Assembly: GCA_028281495.1 (NCBI GenBank)
Contig: JANQJU010000006.1
Coordinates: 39,241-103,240 of the forward strand
Reading direction: 5' to 3'
DNA length: 64,000 nt
Source: SAR324 cluster bacterium
GTDB taxonomy: Bacteria > SAR324 > NAC60-12
Position 1 is the stretch's first letter. Each line of letters opens with the position of its first letter. The position numbers were made by a program, and so were the translations under genes. The notes under the pieces were generated by a model. It did no database searches, had not been told where the DNA came from, and saw only the letters and a program-made list of their open reading frames with translations. Below are positions 45,862 to 54,277 of the stretch, in pieces.

Positions 45862-47238
45862 TTAAGCTTTCATGGCCTGCAAATACTTTTCTGCATCAAT
45901 GAACATCTGATATTTGCTGTTGAAATGAAGACTCTTGAGTTCTTGCGGAGGAGGAGCCATTTCCGGCCTTTCCAAGGGAAAGGGATCGATGCTGCTGATT
46001 CCATGCACCTTCAAAGCATATTTCCATTCATAATCCACCCACTTCGATCTCAATGCTGCCGAAGACCAAAACAAATAAAAAATTTCACTTTTTCGGATAT
46101 AAGCTTGAAGCAGCTTCTCCCAATCCTGACCTGCCCGCAAGGAGATCACATCCACAAAGACATCCATCTGCGGCGCACCTTTTGTGAGACCTTCAACGCT
46201 CCGCAGGACTTCAATCCGATCTTCACTCGCATAAGACGCAAAAGCCGTACTCGGTTGAGTGACTTTGGTCGAAACCGCACCACGAACTTCCTCTGTTTTT
46301 TCCGCAACGTTGAGTTTGAACTCAATGGAAGCCAGCTGTAGCCCATTGGACTGCACAATCACCTCGCCGGGGATCTCCATGCCGTAATACATATCCTCTG
46401 AACGCTTGAGCCGGCAGTGGAATGATCTAAATGTTTCATGGCCTTCCCACTCTAACATTTGGGTGTCTTTTTCAATCTGCAATGCCGGGACCTTTAATTG
46501 AACCACGAGAACAGACTGCCTCTTCACCTTTGTATGCTTTTTGGTACCTGCGACCACCTGCTGCATTCTGGCCACCATATTTGCGACATGTTTTTGCTGT
46601 GGATCCAAGTAAGCCCATAGGTCCAATATGAAGGGATCATCCACTGCCACAAGAGAGGGTCCATAAACTGAAAAGTTGACCCTTTCCTCTTTTTCTCGCT
46701 GTGCCTCTATTTCCTCATCAATCTCATTGAGAGAACCTACCAATTGTTCAATCACTTCCAAATCTCGATGCTCTTGGTCTCGCTGTTCTTTTGCAGGTTG
46801 CTCCTGGGTTTTTAGAATCGAATAAATTCGCGATAGTATTTCATAACCACTCTGTTGTTGCATTTGCAGTTGCTGTTGCTGTTGTTGTTGCTCCCGTAGT
46901 GCCTTTTTTTGCTGTGGAGTCATTTCTTGTTGTGGAATCTGCTGTGCCCCCATCTGTTGTTGCAGTTGCGAAAACAATTGAAAAAACAACCTGTGTAAAT
47001 TGGCAAAAAGAAATTTTCGCAATTCTTCTGGCCAATCGGCAACCAGCGGCTCTAGCATCGAACGCAAATCTGATAGAAGTTGTATAGAATACCGTTGCAT
47101 CCTAATCTCCCTATCGTCGAACCGCACTTCCAATGCTTCAATCAATTTACTGATAACTCGATAGTTGAGATCTGAGTCTTGAAAAGACTGAGCGGCTTTT
47201 CTTAAATGTTTGTGACTCGGGGGTCGAGAGTTTGCCAT
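45862..47238 (-). CDS. TIR-domain protein with Gln-rich coil and conserved beta domain
   Basis: This encodes 458 residues from ATG 47238 (GGAG upstream; an earlier start adds 18 unlikely residues). Residues 1-130 are helical with a Gln-rich run (QQQQQQQLQMQQQ). About residues 190-315 (VNFSVYGPSLVAVDDPFIL ... LASIEFKLNV) match the beta-sandwich region often found before bacterial TIR domains. Residues 325-440 are a TIR domain: TAFASYASEDR, DVFVDVISLRAGQDW, and WVDYEWKYAL, in which the Glu is at the catalytic NAD-cleavage position. Known roles of such proteins are NAD hydrolysis in antiphage defence or signalling. No sensor partner is adjacent. It is next to, but not clearly in an operon with, the ArsC-type gene. 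Confidence 0.85.
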   Translation of the reverse strand: MANSRPPSHKHLRKAAQSFQDSDLNYRVISKLIEALEVRFDDREIRMQRYSIQLLSDLRSMLEPLVADWPEELRKFLFANLHRLFFQLFSQLQQQMGAQQIPQQEMTPQQKKALREQQQQQQQLQMQQQSGYEILSRIYSILKTQEQPAKEQRDQEHRDLEVIEQLVGSLNEIDEEIEAQREKEERVNFSVYGPSLVAVDDPFILDLWAYLDPQQKHVANMVARMQQVVAGTKKHTKVKRQSVLVVQLKVPALQIEKDTQMLEWEGHETFRSFHCRLKRSEDMYYGMEIPGEVIVQSNGLQLASIEFKLNVAEKTEEVRGAVSTKVTQPSTAFASYASEDRIEVLRSVEGLTKGAPQMDVFVDVISLRAGQDWEKLLQAYIRKSEIFYLFWSSAALRSKWVDYEWKYALKVHGISSIDPFPLERPEMAPPPQELKSLHFNSKYQMFIDAEKYLQAMKA

Positions 47239-47304
47239 AGTATCTAACTCCAAAATTAAAGAAAAAGGGACTAAAGCTCCGTGAATCGTCATTCATGGAG
47301 CATC

Positions 47305-47460
47305 CTATGAGGTCGGTGGATACAATGTTTTCATATCCTCGTAGGCGTCTTGAACCAACTGCTTTAGAATCGCGAGATCCACATCGGCAAGTTTTTTGAG
47401 ATAGAGACACGACTTGCCGGTTTTATACTTGCCGAGCTTCTCCATCAATTCCGCACCCAT
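47305..47460 (-). pseudogene. C-terminal remnant of a DUF1801 protein
   Basis: A 51-codon frame reads MGAELMEKLGKYKTGKSCLY then LADVDLAILKQLV. This is the last third of DUF1801 proteins, whose normal length is about 130-145 residues. The N-terminal part is missing. The frame starts inside the last codons of the upstream ArsC-type gene in another frame and has no Shine-Dalgarno. A deletion that joined the two genes is the likely cause. It might still be translated by coupling. Confidence 0.75.
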
Positions 47461-47786
47461 TCTTGGAACACTTCAGGATGGAAGCCCACCAAGAAGGTGT
47501 CTTGGATTTTTAACGTGGGTGCTCTCAGGTTACCGCTAGGTCCCATGACCTGCTGCAAAATAGCAGCAGGGTCATCGGTTTTGGGGTTCCAATTTTGGAA
47601 TTTCTTGCCTTTTGCAGTGATGATCTTGTTGGCATGGCGCAACAAATTCCATGCAGCATCGGCATCCATTCGTTCTTTACGGGCATCCACGATTTCATGG
47701 ATGGTGGTTTCATGTGCATCGAGAACCTCTCGTGCTTTTTTGCAAGACGTTCAGCCATTGCGAAGATATGCCCAGTCGATTTGCAT
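47445..47786 (-). CDS. ArsC-family selenoprotein, in-frame TGA decoded as Sec
   Basis: The frame from ATG 47786 (AGGAGG four bases upstream) reads MQIDWAYLRNG-TGA-TSCKKAREVLD and runs on without another stop to TGA 47445-47447, giving 113 residues with Sec at position 12. The C-terminal part (GPSGNLRAPTLKIQDTFLVGF) is that of the ArsC family (seleno)protein group, whose active site is Cys or Sec in xNG(U/C)xSC. A SECIS-like hairpin (47716-47735) starts 15 bases after the TGA. Reduction by selenol is expected; arsenate itself may not be the substrate. SelB/SelA genes are not in the window. Ordinary gene calling gives only a fragment starting at codon 33. Confidence 0.85.
47716..47735 (-). promoter_or_regulatory. 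SECIS-like hairpin after the Sec codon
   Basis: On the minus strand GCACGAGAGGTTCTCGATGC forms a stem CGAGA/TCTCG with a GGU apex, 15 bases after the UGA. The distance and the GGU in the loop match bacterial SECIS elements such as that of fdhF. The outer pairs are imperfect. Confidence 0.6.
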
Positions 47787-47814
47787 TAGACCTCCTGTAT
47801 AAGGATGTGGATTT

Positions 47815-47843
47815 CATATGGGATGGCATGGGTTTCCCATATG
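47815..47843. promoter_or_regulatory. 9-bp inverted repeat upstream of the selenoprotein gene
   Basis: CATATGGGA (47815-47823) and TCCCATATG (47835-47843) are separated by 11 bases, about 30 bases upstream of the start codon. There is no U tract on either strand, so an operator or an mRNA leader hairpin is more likely than a terminator. Confidence 0.45.
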
Positions 47844-47887
47844 AGATTGTAGATCTTTAAAAGCTTACTGAGTTTCAAGTCAATCAA

Positions 47888-48436
47888 CTACTTGTTTAGC
47901 CGTTTGTACATGTCGTAATTTTCGATGTCGGTCCAATAACTCGTCACGTATTGGAAGCCAAACTTTTGATAAAGTGCAATTGCGGTGGGGTTGGTCGATT
48001 GGGTTCCACCCAGCAACACCACGCTATCTGCACCAAGGTCGGCTGCTGTTTGAAGCAGTAATGGCATGGCTGCCGAAGCGATTCCAGCGTTTTGATATTT
48101 ATCAGCAACCGATGGAGCAAACAAAAGGTGCAATCCTGAAGACAAATCGATTCCAACGGCTTGGTATCGTTCGACCTCATGAGCCGACTGACGGGAGTCT
48201 AAGATGAAGTAGCCTGCAATCTCATCCTCTTGTTCGGGAAGCACTACATAACGCTTTGCTGAATCATTTTCCAAGAAGCACAAATAATGAGCGTGTTCAT
48301 GGGTCAGCGGATGGGGGGCAAATCGACTACGACTTTCAGCACTGAGTGACTCGAAATAGTTTCCTAACAGCCGTACATCGGTTTTAGAAAGTGCCCGAAA
48401 CTGAAACTCCGTTCCATTTTTTGCCGTAATGATCAT
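47888..48436 (-). CDS. GNAT-family acetyltransferase
   Basis: This encodes 182 residues. ATG 48436 is chosen for its GGAGGAACTT; an in-frame start four codons earlier would overlap that site. VGIDLSSGLHLLFAPSVADKYQNAGIASAAMPLLLQTAAD holds the acetyl-CoA loop (QNAGIASA) and GTQSTNPTAIALYQKFGFQYV is the usual C-terminal GNAT signature. The substrate cannot be told. Its gene is 100 bases upstream of the selenoprotein gene with an inverted repeat between them. Confidence 0.88.
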   Translation of the reverse strand: MIITAKNGTEFQFRALSKTDVRLLGNYFESLSAESRSRFAPHPLTHEHAHYLCFLENDSAKRYVVLPEQEDEIAGYFILDSRQSAHEVERYQAVGIDLSSGLHLLFAPSVADKYQNAGIASAAMPLLLQTAADLGADSVVLLGGTQSTNPTAIALYQKFGFQYVTSYWTDIENYDMYKRLNK

Positions 48437-48524
48437 AAGTTCCTCCATATCCAGTCTGATGCTTGATCGAATGCGAAGTGTGTGATTCCTTTCAATGCCC
48501 TATTGAAAAGGCGAGCGTCAACTT

Positions 48525-49343
48525 CTACTCTATGCTTCCAAAAATTTCCTCGATGGATCCAACCCGAACGTTATCGAATTCGCCCGTGATGCTCTCAGAT
48601 TGAAAACTGCTTAATGATCTCGCTCGAAGCGAAGCATACCTCCATCCTAAAGTGGTCACTGGAAACTGACTTGTATCGACAGCAACCACTCGCGTCGGGT
48701 TGTCGTCAATCTGAAATAGGATCCTAGCCGAAGCGGCATCAAACCCTAAGGCTAATGTGTGAGCATCCCTTAAATCAACATTTAGTATATCTTCATTAAT
48801 GATTAGATCGATATTTTCGGGATCGCATGAGGCATCATTACATTTTTCAGAGTAAACCCGAACCCGTCCAGAAGCATACAAATAGATACCGATCCAGACC
48901 TCACCCGTTTCCTCATCATTGGATCGGATTCCCGTGTTAAAAGCATACCCTTCCAGCCTTAATAAACTGTTATCCTCTGCAAATGCAATTGATTCTCCAG
49001 TGACGTTTAAAACTTTTGCTTCCGCGCTAAATGCCTGAAAGGACAAAGCAGAAGTCGCAAAGTCCACTCCTGCTTTTCCATTAGGTGTCTCCGGGTTGCC
49101 GTCATTGACCGCTTTTACTTCCAAGACTCCATTGGAAACCGTGACCGTCGAACCGTTTCCCGACAAATTTTCAGTCCATAAATTCGAGTCAAGGCTCGTG
49201 CCCTCAAACGTATCATAAAACTCGACCGTTTCATTGTTTGTTGCTGTGCTGCTTGAAGACCCTCCACTGTCCGAGGATGAACAAGCCATCATGAATGTGC
49301 CCATGAGAAAACTAATCACTAGTAGGAGTTGAAATGGTTTCAT
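48525..49343 (-). CDS. Lipoprotein with a concanavalin-A-like (LamG/GH16-type) beta domain
   Basis: This encodes 272 residues. I placed the start at ATG 49343 (AAGGAAATCG upstream) because it gives a clean lipoprotein signal MKPFQLLLVISFLMGTFMMAC with Cys21 lipidated, followed by a Ser-rich linker. A longer frame to 49415 is open but has no ribosome site. The domain EFYDTFEGTSLDSNLWTENL ... GVLEVKAVNDG ... GEFDNVRVGS fits jelly-roll sugar-binding or hydrolase domains. Catalytic Glu residues of GH16 (ExDxxE) are not visible, so binding is more likely than hydrolysis. Confidence 0.78.
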   Translation of the reverse strand: MKPFQLLLVISFLMGTFMMACSSSDSGGSSSSTATNNETVEFYDTFEGTSLDSNLWTENLSGNGSTVTVSNGVLEVKAVNDGNPETPNGKAGVDFATSALSFQAFSAEAKVLNVTGESIAFAEDNSLLRLEGYAFNTGIRSNDEETGEVWIGIYLYASGRVRVYSEKCNDASCDPENIDLIINEDILNVDLRDAHTLALGFDAASARILFQIDDNPTRVVAVDTSQFPVTTLGWRYASLRARSLSSFQSESITGEFDNVRVGSIEEIFGSIE

Positions 49344-49505
49344 AACGATTTCCTTAATAGAAAGGTTATATTGAATGTGTATAAATTTCAGAGAAATCAC
49401 AGTGGGTTGAATCATTTCAGGCTAACGATAAAGCTAACCGGCATTGGTCTACGTCTGGTGTAACGTTTGGTTAGGATTTGCTTAGTTGCCTATACAATTT
49501 TTTTC

Positions 49506-50345
49506 TTAGGAAATGACCGTGTTTTTCGGGTGAGACCAATCTAATAGCTCGATCCATTGATTCCCCCAACTATCAAAAACATCATGGTAGCCTTCCGAAC
49601 GGAACAGCGTTTCGACACCTTTCACCAGCTGTTGTTGAGCACGGTAGTCCCCCGTTTCCAGGATAGAAAAGACCATCTTGAGCAAAGCGTCTTTGTCCCA
49701 AGGAAGCTTGTCGAGTGGATCGTTTTCTAACTCCCAAATCAGATATTTATAATAAGGCCTCAGGCGTCTGCCGTGGAGAGCGAATAGAGCAATAAACAGA
49801 GGTTTGACGATCTCGGCAGCTTCCAGTCGGTAGCCAACCCGATCTCCACGACGCAAGCATTTGAGCGACCGATAGAATTGATTCGCCAAATAGTCCAGAT
49901 TTTCTGAGATAACTTGGTCCACGACCTCCGCAGGAACCCGTCCCAGTTCCTGAACGATCTGTTGCAATTCTCCCTGGGTACGATCAATTTGGGGTGTGAG
50001 ATATGCCCAATTGTAACGTCCCCATTCAAGACGGCCTCCCCATCGGAATGCCGTTTGCAGGCCCGATAGCGTGTAGATTTCAAGATCGATACCTTCAGGA
50101 AGATCGGAATATTTTGTTCGGTAATGCGTCTCCAATCCATCTTTGACAATCAAGGTACAATCGTAGTCGGAAGTATCCGATTCGAACCCTTTACCACGAG
50201 AACCTCCCAAGACAAAACCGATCACGTTGAGGTCGTCCTGAAATTCTACCAGCAATGACGCATACTGCTGGTCCAGTTGGTGAGACACTGTGCTTGGAGT
50301 AGAAGCGAACATTTCGGTCGATGGAACCCTTTTTTTCACATCCAC
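49506..50345 (-). CDS. Nucleotidyltransferase-domain protein
   Basis: This encodes 279 residues. GFVLGGSRGKGFESDTSDYDCTLIV has the GGSxxxG and DxD motifs of the DNA polymerase beta-type nucleotidyltransferase superfamily; a third Asp is likely in DLEIY. The C-terminal half is helical, as in DUF4037-like or KNTase-type enzymes. The start is GTG 50345, overlapping the end of the regulator gene by ten bases, so the pair is translated together. The substrate could be an antibiotic, tRNA or protein; I cannot tell. It is not an obvious denitrification function. Confidence 0.78.
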   Translation of the reverse strand: MDVKKRVPSTEMFASTPSTVSHQLDQQYASLLVEFQDDLNVIGFVLGGSRGKGFESDTSDYDCTLIVKDGLETHYRTKYSDLPEGIDLEIYTLSGLQTAFRWGGRLEWGRYNWAYLTPQIDRTQGELQQIVQELGRVPAEVVDQVISENLDYLANQFYRSLKCLRRGDRVGYRLEAAEIVKPLFIALFALHGRRLRPYYKYLIWELENDPLDKLPWDKDALLKMVFSILETGDYRAQQQLVKGVETLFRSEGYHDVFDSWGNQWIELLDWSHPKNTVIS

Positions 50346-51019
50346 CCTATCTCAAACAACTTTTCATGATCGAGAATCGTCACTTGGCGGCCTTCCAATC
50401 GGATCAATTGTTGTTGCACGAGTTTGGTGAGGCAGCGGGAGAGTGTTTCAGGAACGGTTCCTAAGATCAGAGAAATGTCATTTTTGGAATGCGGCAGATG
50501 GATCACAGGAGACTGCTGATTTTCACATTCACGAGCTAGAAAACGAACCACCCGCTCCATCGGAGAAAGAGCGGTTTGCTCTTCAATGCGATTGAGTAGG
50601 TACTTGGTTCGTAATGCCATCATCCCCATCATTTTCAACGCAATATTGGGGAATTGTTGCAACACTCCCAATAAATCTTTCCGTTCCAAATGCCCTATCA
50701 TGCTGGCGCAAGTTGTTATAGCAGTTCCTGTATAGCCTAGTTCTAAATAAGTTGGCAGAATCGCAAACAGCTCCCCCGAATAAATCATGTGCAGTATGAT
50801 CTCTTTTCCTTCCGGCGTGTAGCGCACTGATTTTGCACCGCCTTCCAGTAAAAAATGCAGTTTTGCCGGCTTGCCTCCATGCTCAAAGATAATGCGGCCT
50901 TTCGCATAACGCTGCACTCGGAACAATGCGGACAACGCATCTAACTCTTGAGATGCTAACTGAGAAAAAATCGGAGTCTTTTCAAGAACCTGTTTGAACT
51001 GGTATGGCCTCGTTTGCAT
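50336..51019 (-). CDS. Crp/Fnr-family regulator of DNR/NnrR type
   Basis: This encodes 227 residues: cyclic-nucleotide-binding-like fold (GRIIFEHGGKPAKLHFLLEGG), dimer helix and a C-terminal HTH (SKNDISLILGTVPETLSRCLTKL). The Glu and Arg that recognise the TTGAC half-site are in PETLSR. The N-terminal Cys cluster of true FNR is absent, so it should respond to NO through haem or a similar cofactor, as DNR and NnrR do. It is divergent from nirK with a TTGAC-N4-GTCAA site between the genes. GGGAGGACA precedes the ATG. Confidence 0.88.
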   Translation of the reverse strand: MQTRPYQFKQVLEKTPIFSQLASQELDALSALFRVQRYAKGRIIFEHGGKPAKLHFLLEGGAKSVRYTPEGKEIILHMIYSGELFAILPTYLELGYTGTAITTCASMIGHLERKDLLGVLQQFPNIALKMMGMMALRTKYLLNRIEEQTALSPMERVVRFLARECENQQSPVIHLPHSKNDISLILGTVPETLSRCLTKLVQQQLIRLEGRQVTILDHEKLFEIGWM

Positions 51020-51042
51020 TGTCCTCCCTTTTTTTTAGAAAC

Positions 51043-51056
51043 TTGACGCCCGTCAA
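51043..51056 (+). promoter_or_regulatory. FNR/DNR-type box in the nirK promoter
   Basis: TTGAC-GCCC-GTCAA is a perfect inverted repeat with the FNR-family spacing. A TACTCT -10-like hexamer at 51079-51084 puts the box at about -41.5, the class II activator position. It also lies 24 bases from the regulator start, so autoregulation is likely. Confidence 0.8.
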
Positions 51057-51169
51057 TTTTTTCTTCTCGACTCTCCGCTACTCTAACTCAGCTGGATCAG
51101 GTTTGAATGAATCCGTTTCATTTCATTCCTACCTAATACTTTATTGAACCCATAGTGAGAGAGGTCCCT

Positions 51170-52243
51170 ATGCCATATTTCCTACGTCTTTTCGTTCTGA
51201 CGGCCATTGCCTTCCTCTTGGCTGTATCAGCCCATGCCGATTTGAGTGGAGTGGAACGGGTGACACAAGAATTGGTTCCCCCTCCTTTCCTACCTAAACA
51301 TGATCAAGTTGCCAAAGGTAAACCCAAGGTGGTCCAAATCCGACTCGTGATTGAGGAAAAAGAAATCGACATTGGAAATGATGCCACGGTTCAGGCCATG
51401 ACCTTTGGAGGCAGTGTGCCAGGCCCCCTCATTGTCGTCCATCAAAACGATTATGTAGAAGTCACGTTAGTCAATCCTAAGACCAATACCTTTTTGCACA
51501 ACATTGACTTTCATGCCGCAACGGGAGCCTTAGGTGGAGGCGCGTTGACCCACGTCAGCCCAGGCCAACAAGCCATTTTACGCTTTAAAGCCACCAAAGC
51601 CGGTGTCTTTGTGTACCACTGTGCGCCTGGCGGAACCATGGTGCCGTTCCATGTCATTTCAGGCATGAACGGAGCCATTATGGTCTTGCCCCGTGACGGT
51701 TTGAAAGATGACCAAGGACAACCGGTGCAATACGACCGAGCTTATTACATTGGAGAACAAGATTTTTATGTCCCCAAAGATACCCACGGTAAATACAAGA
51801 GATACAATTCCACTGCTGAAGCTATGGGCGAAACTTTAGAAGTCATGAAAACCCTCACTCCAACCCATGTGGTTTTCAATGGGGCGGTGGGAGCTTTGAC
51901 CGGCGAAAATGCAATGACCGCCAAAGTCGGAGAAAAAGTTCTGTTCATTCACTCTCAAGCCAACCGGGATACACGTCCTCATTTGATTGGAGGGCACGGC
52001 GACTTGGTTTGGGACGGAGGCTCTTTCGCTTCTCCCCCCACCAAAGATCTGGAAACCTGGTTTGTGGCCGGTGGAGCCGCCAGCGCCGCCCTGTATCACT
52101 TCCAACAGCCTGGCATTTATGCCTACGTCAATCATAACCTCATTGAAGCCTTCCTGCTAGGCGCTGCGGCCCATGTCAAAGTCGAAGGGGAATGGGATGA
52201 TGATTTGATGAAGCAGGTCCAAGAGCCAGATACGATTCCGTAA
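51170..52243 (+). CDS. nirK: Copper-containing nitrite reductase NirK
   Basis: This encodes 357 residues from ATG 51170 (GAGAGG upstream; a GTG five codons earlier is less likely). Signal peptide residues 1-23 end AHA. It has two cupredoxin domains. Type 1 copper ligands are His110, Cys151, His161 and Met166 in [20 protein letters not shown]. Type 2 ligands are His115, His150 and a His in VNHNLIEA. The catalytic Asp113 is in NIDFH and a His in [10 protein letters not shown]. The enzyme reduces nitrite to NO in the periplasm. It heads an operon with copper chaperone and NO reductase genes, so NO is removed at once. Confidence 0.95.
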   Translation: MPYFLRLFVLTAIAFLLAVSAHADLSGVERVTQELVPPPFLPKHDQVAKGKPKVVQIRLVIEEKEIDIGNDATVQAMTFGGSVPGPLIVVHQNDYVEVTLVNPKTNTFLHNIDFHAATGALGGGALTHVSPGQQAILRFKATKAGVFVYHCAPGGTMVPFHVISGMNGAIMVLPRDGLKDDQGQPVQYDRAYYIGEQDFYVPKDTHGKYKRYNSTAEAMGETLEVMKTLTPTHVVFNGAVGALTGENAMTAKVGEKVLFIHSQANRDTRPHLIGGHGDLVWDGGSFASPPTKDLETWFVAGGAASAALYHFQQPGIYAYVNHNLIEAFLLGAAAHVKVEGEWDDDLMKQVQEPDTIP

Positions 52244-52266
52244 CCCACGAAATCAGAAGAGGGTCT

Positions 52267-53187
52267 ATGCTACCGACCATCATTAAATGGAAAATATTCA
52301 TTCTGTTGGGAATTGTGGGAGCAGTGGTTCTTCCATTTTATGGATACGGTGCTTCCCAAGCGACACTGACAATGGAGCAACGTTATCAGCAGGTGGGGCA
52401 AACCAACCAAGCTCTGGTACAAGCTTACCGTTGGTTTGCCATCCTCAACCGAACTCCGATCTCACAAAATCCTATACCTGCGGATCTTTTTGCTCCTGAG
52501 GTGGATGTTGCCTTGGAGGAAAGCAATTCACCACAGAATGCTATCTTTTCGTACTCTATTGAAAACTTCGATTTCACCATAAAATCAGATCAGGATTCGA
52601 AGTTGAAGGTCCAAGTGTTGCGCCAATTTTCCAAACAGGATCAACCCGAATTGTGGGAGTACGTTTTTCAATTTCGTTCCTCTTCAACCTTTCTGCCTCA
52701 GGTTCAGCAAATTCAGAAAAAGCCTTTGCGTCCTGCAAACCCGGTGGAGACGCTTCACAATGCATATGCGGAAAATCGTGCACGAAGCGCTGTGTATTAT
52801 TGGACCGTGCTTCTGGACCAAAACACCGGGGAATTTCAGCATTTTCAAGAGATGTTGTTTCAGAACCAGTGGACGTTCCACTGGGTCGACGGAACCCTTC
52901 AATCCCCAGAACAACTGTCCCAATGGATTACCCATCGCACGAACACGATCCAAAAGAGCAGTCATATTGTGGATCATCTTAAAATAGAGCCGCTCGATGC
53001 AAGGACTTACAAGGCAACATTTGAGTACGATTGGCGAGGTCAAAACCAGAGTGGCGAAACCATTGTAGCGAGGACTCAGCAAGAATGGATCTTGGTGGAA
53101 ACCGGTGGCCGTTTTCCTCGGATTCAGAGCATTCGAGAACGCTACCTCTTACCGTTGATTGATACCGGTACACGGATTCGTTGCTGA
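52267..53187 (+). CDS. Secreted protein with two NTF2-like regions
   Basis: This encodes 306 residues with an N-terminal hydrophobic segment (signal peptide or anchor, IFILLGIVGAVVLPFYG). Residues 35-165 and 170-300 each have the helix-plus-strands layout of the NTF2/SnoaL fold (QAYRWFAILNRTP, FEYDWRGQNQSGETIVARTQQEW). No catalytic pair is clear. GAGGG precedes the ATG. It lies between nirK and the copper chaperone gene, so it may assist NirK maturation or be an electron-transfer partner; both are inference. Not a standard nir/nor gene. Confidence 0.7.
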   Translation: MLPTIIKWKIFILLGIVGAVVLPFYGYGASQATLTMEQRYQQVGQTNQALVQAYRWFAILNRTPISQNPIPADLFAPEVDVALEESNSPQNAIFSYSIENFDFTIKSDQDSKLKVQVLRQFSKQDQPELWEYVFQFRSSSTFLPQVQQIQKKPLRPANPVETLHNAYAENRARSAVYYWTVLLDQNTGEFQHFQEMLFQNQWTFHWVDGTLQSPEQLSQWITHRTNTIQKSSHIVDHLKIEPLDARTYKATFEYDWRGQNQSGETIVARTQQEWILVETGGRFPRIQSIRERYLLPLIDTGTRIRC

Positions 53188-53203
53188 TTGACAAAGGAGG
53201 CTT

Positions 53204-54262
53204 ATGTTTAGAGGTTTTTCTATTATATGTAGTTTATGGCTCATGACAATGCTCAGCCTCTCACCTTTGAAGTTAGAGGCTAGTGGATTACCCATTGTGC
53301 AAGGGGTGGGAGGTCCTTTTTCCATCAATAGTACATTAGGAAAAAAAGTCGGACTTTCTGATTTTCAAGGGAAGTTGGTGATGCTCTATTTTGGCTATTC
53401 CAATTGTCCTGATGTTTGCCCTCTCACAACAGCGCATATTGCTGCCGTATTGAAGCAACTGGGCGAAAAAGCTGCCGAGGTCCAGGTGCTGTTTTTAACG
53501 GTGGATCCAGACTACGACACACCGGAAGTTCTCCGAAAGTATCTGTCTTATTTTGATGAACGAATCATTGGTCTTACCGGGACACGGGTGGAAGTGGATC
53601 AGGTTCTGGATTTATACAAGGCGGAATATTCCCAAGTCACCAATCTACCGTTGCCGTTAGACATCAAAGTGACGCAACGGACTGGTCTTACCACGGGTTA
53701 CATTTATTCCCATACGGCTCGCATCTATCTCATTGATAAGAAGGGACAGACCCGTGCGTTTTATTACTTAGGGACCCCGGTTCAGCAAATGAAAGAAGGT
53801 ATTCTTTCGTTATTGGACACAAAACCTGGAGTGGAAATTCATCACCCTTGGGTTCGGGCAATGCCACCGACTTCTCGAGTCACCGCTGTGTATGGGACGT
53901 TCCGCAATTTAACGGATCAAGAGGAGCGGTTGCTGGCTATCGAATCTCCTATTGCGGAACAGGGGGAGTTGCATCAGACCCAAATGAAAAATGAAATGGC
54001 CCATATGGTCCCGTTGTCCCATCTGGCCATTCCCCCACAGTCGGAACTTGTCTTACAGCCAGGGGCTTATCACGGAATGCTGATGGGCCTGAAAACAGAA
54101 GCACCTCAGGAATCTCAAGAGGTGGAAGTCACCTTCATCTTTGAAAAAGCAGGACGCCAAACCGTTCAGGCCAAAGTGCTTAAAGGGCACACTTCTGGAG
54201 GGCACCCCACACACCGAAGCCAGATACACGCTTCTGGCTCCATGAATCCATCAACCCATTGA
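53204..54262 (+). CDS. SCO1/SenC-PCuAC fusion copper chaperone
   Basis: This encodes 352 residues with a signal peptide or anchor (residues 1-27). Residues 35-205 are SCO-type: CPDVC (Cys68, Cys72) and a conserved His170 (YSHTARIYLI). Residues 208-300 are PCuAC-type (DUF461): His257, Met261, His290 and Met292 form the HxnM...HxM copper(I) site. The C-terminal tail (residues 325-352) is His/Ser rich. Both families deliver copper to CuA centres in other bacteria. Since NorCB has no copper, the likely client is NirK. GGAGG precedes the ATG. Confidence 0.9.
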   Translation: MFRGFSIICSLWLMTMLSLSPLKLEASGLPIVQGVGGPFSINSTLGKKVGLSDFQGKLVMLYFGYSNCPDVCPLTTAHIAAVLKQLGEKAAEVQVLFLTVDPDYDTPEVLRKYLSYFDERIIGLTGTRVEVDQVLDLYKAEYSQVTNLPLPLDIKVTQRTGLTTGYIYSHTARIYLIDKKGQTRAFYYLGTPVQQMKEGILSLLDTKPGVEIHHPWVRAMPPTSRVTAVYGTFRNLTDQEERLLAIESPIAEQGELHQTQMKNEMAHMVPLSHLAIPPQSELVLQPGAYHGMLMGLKTEAPQESQEVEVTFIFEKAGRQTVQAKVLKGHTSGGHPTHRSQIHASGSMNPSTH

Positions 54263-54277
54263 GTTCAAGGAGACTGC

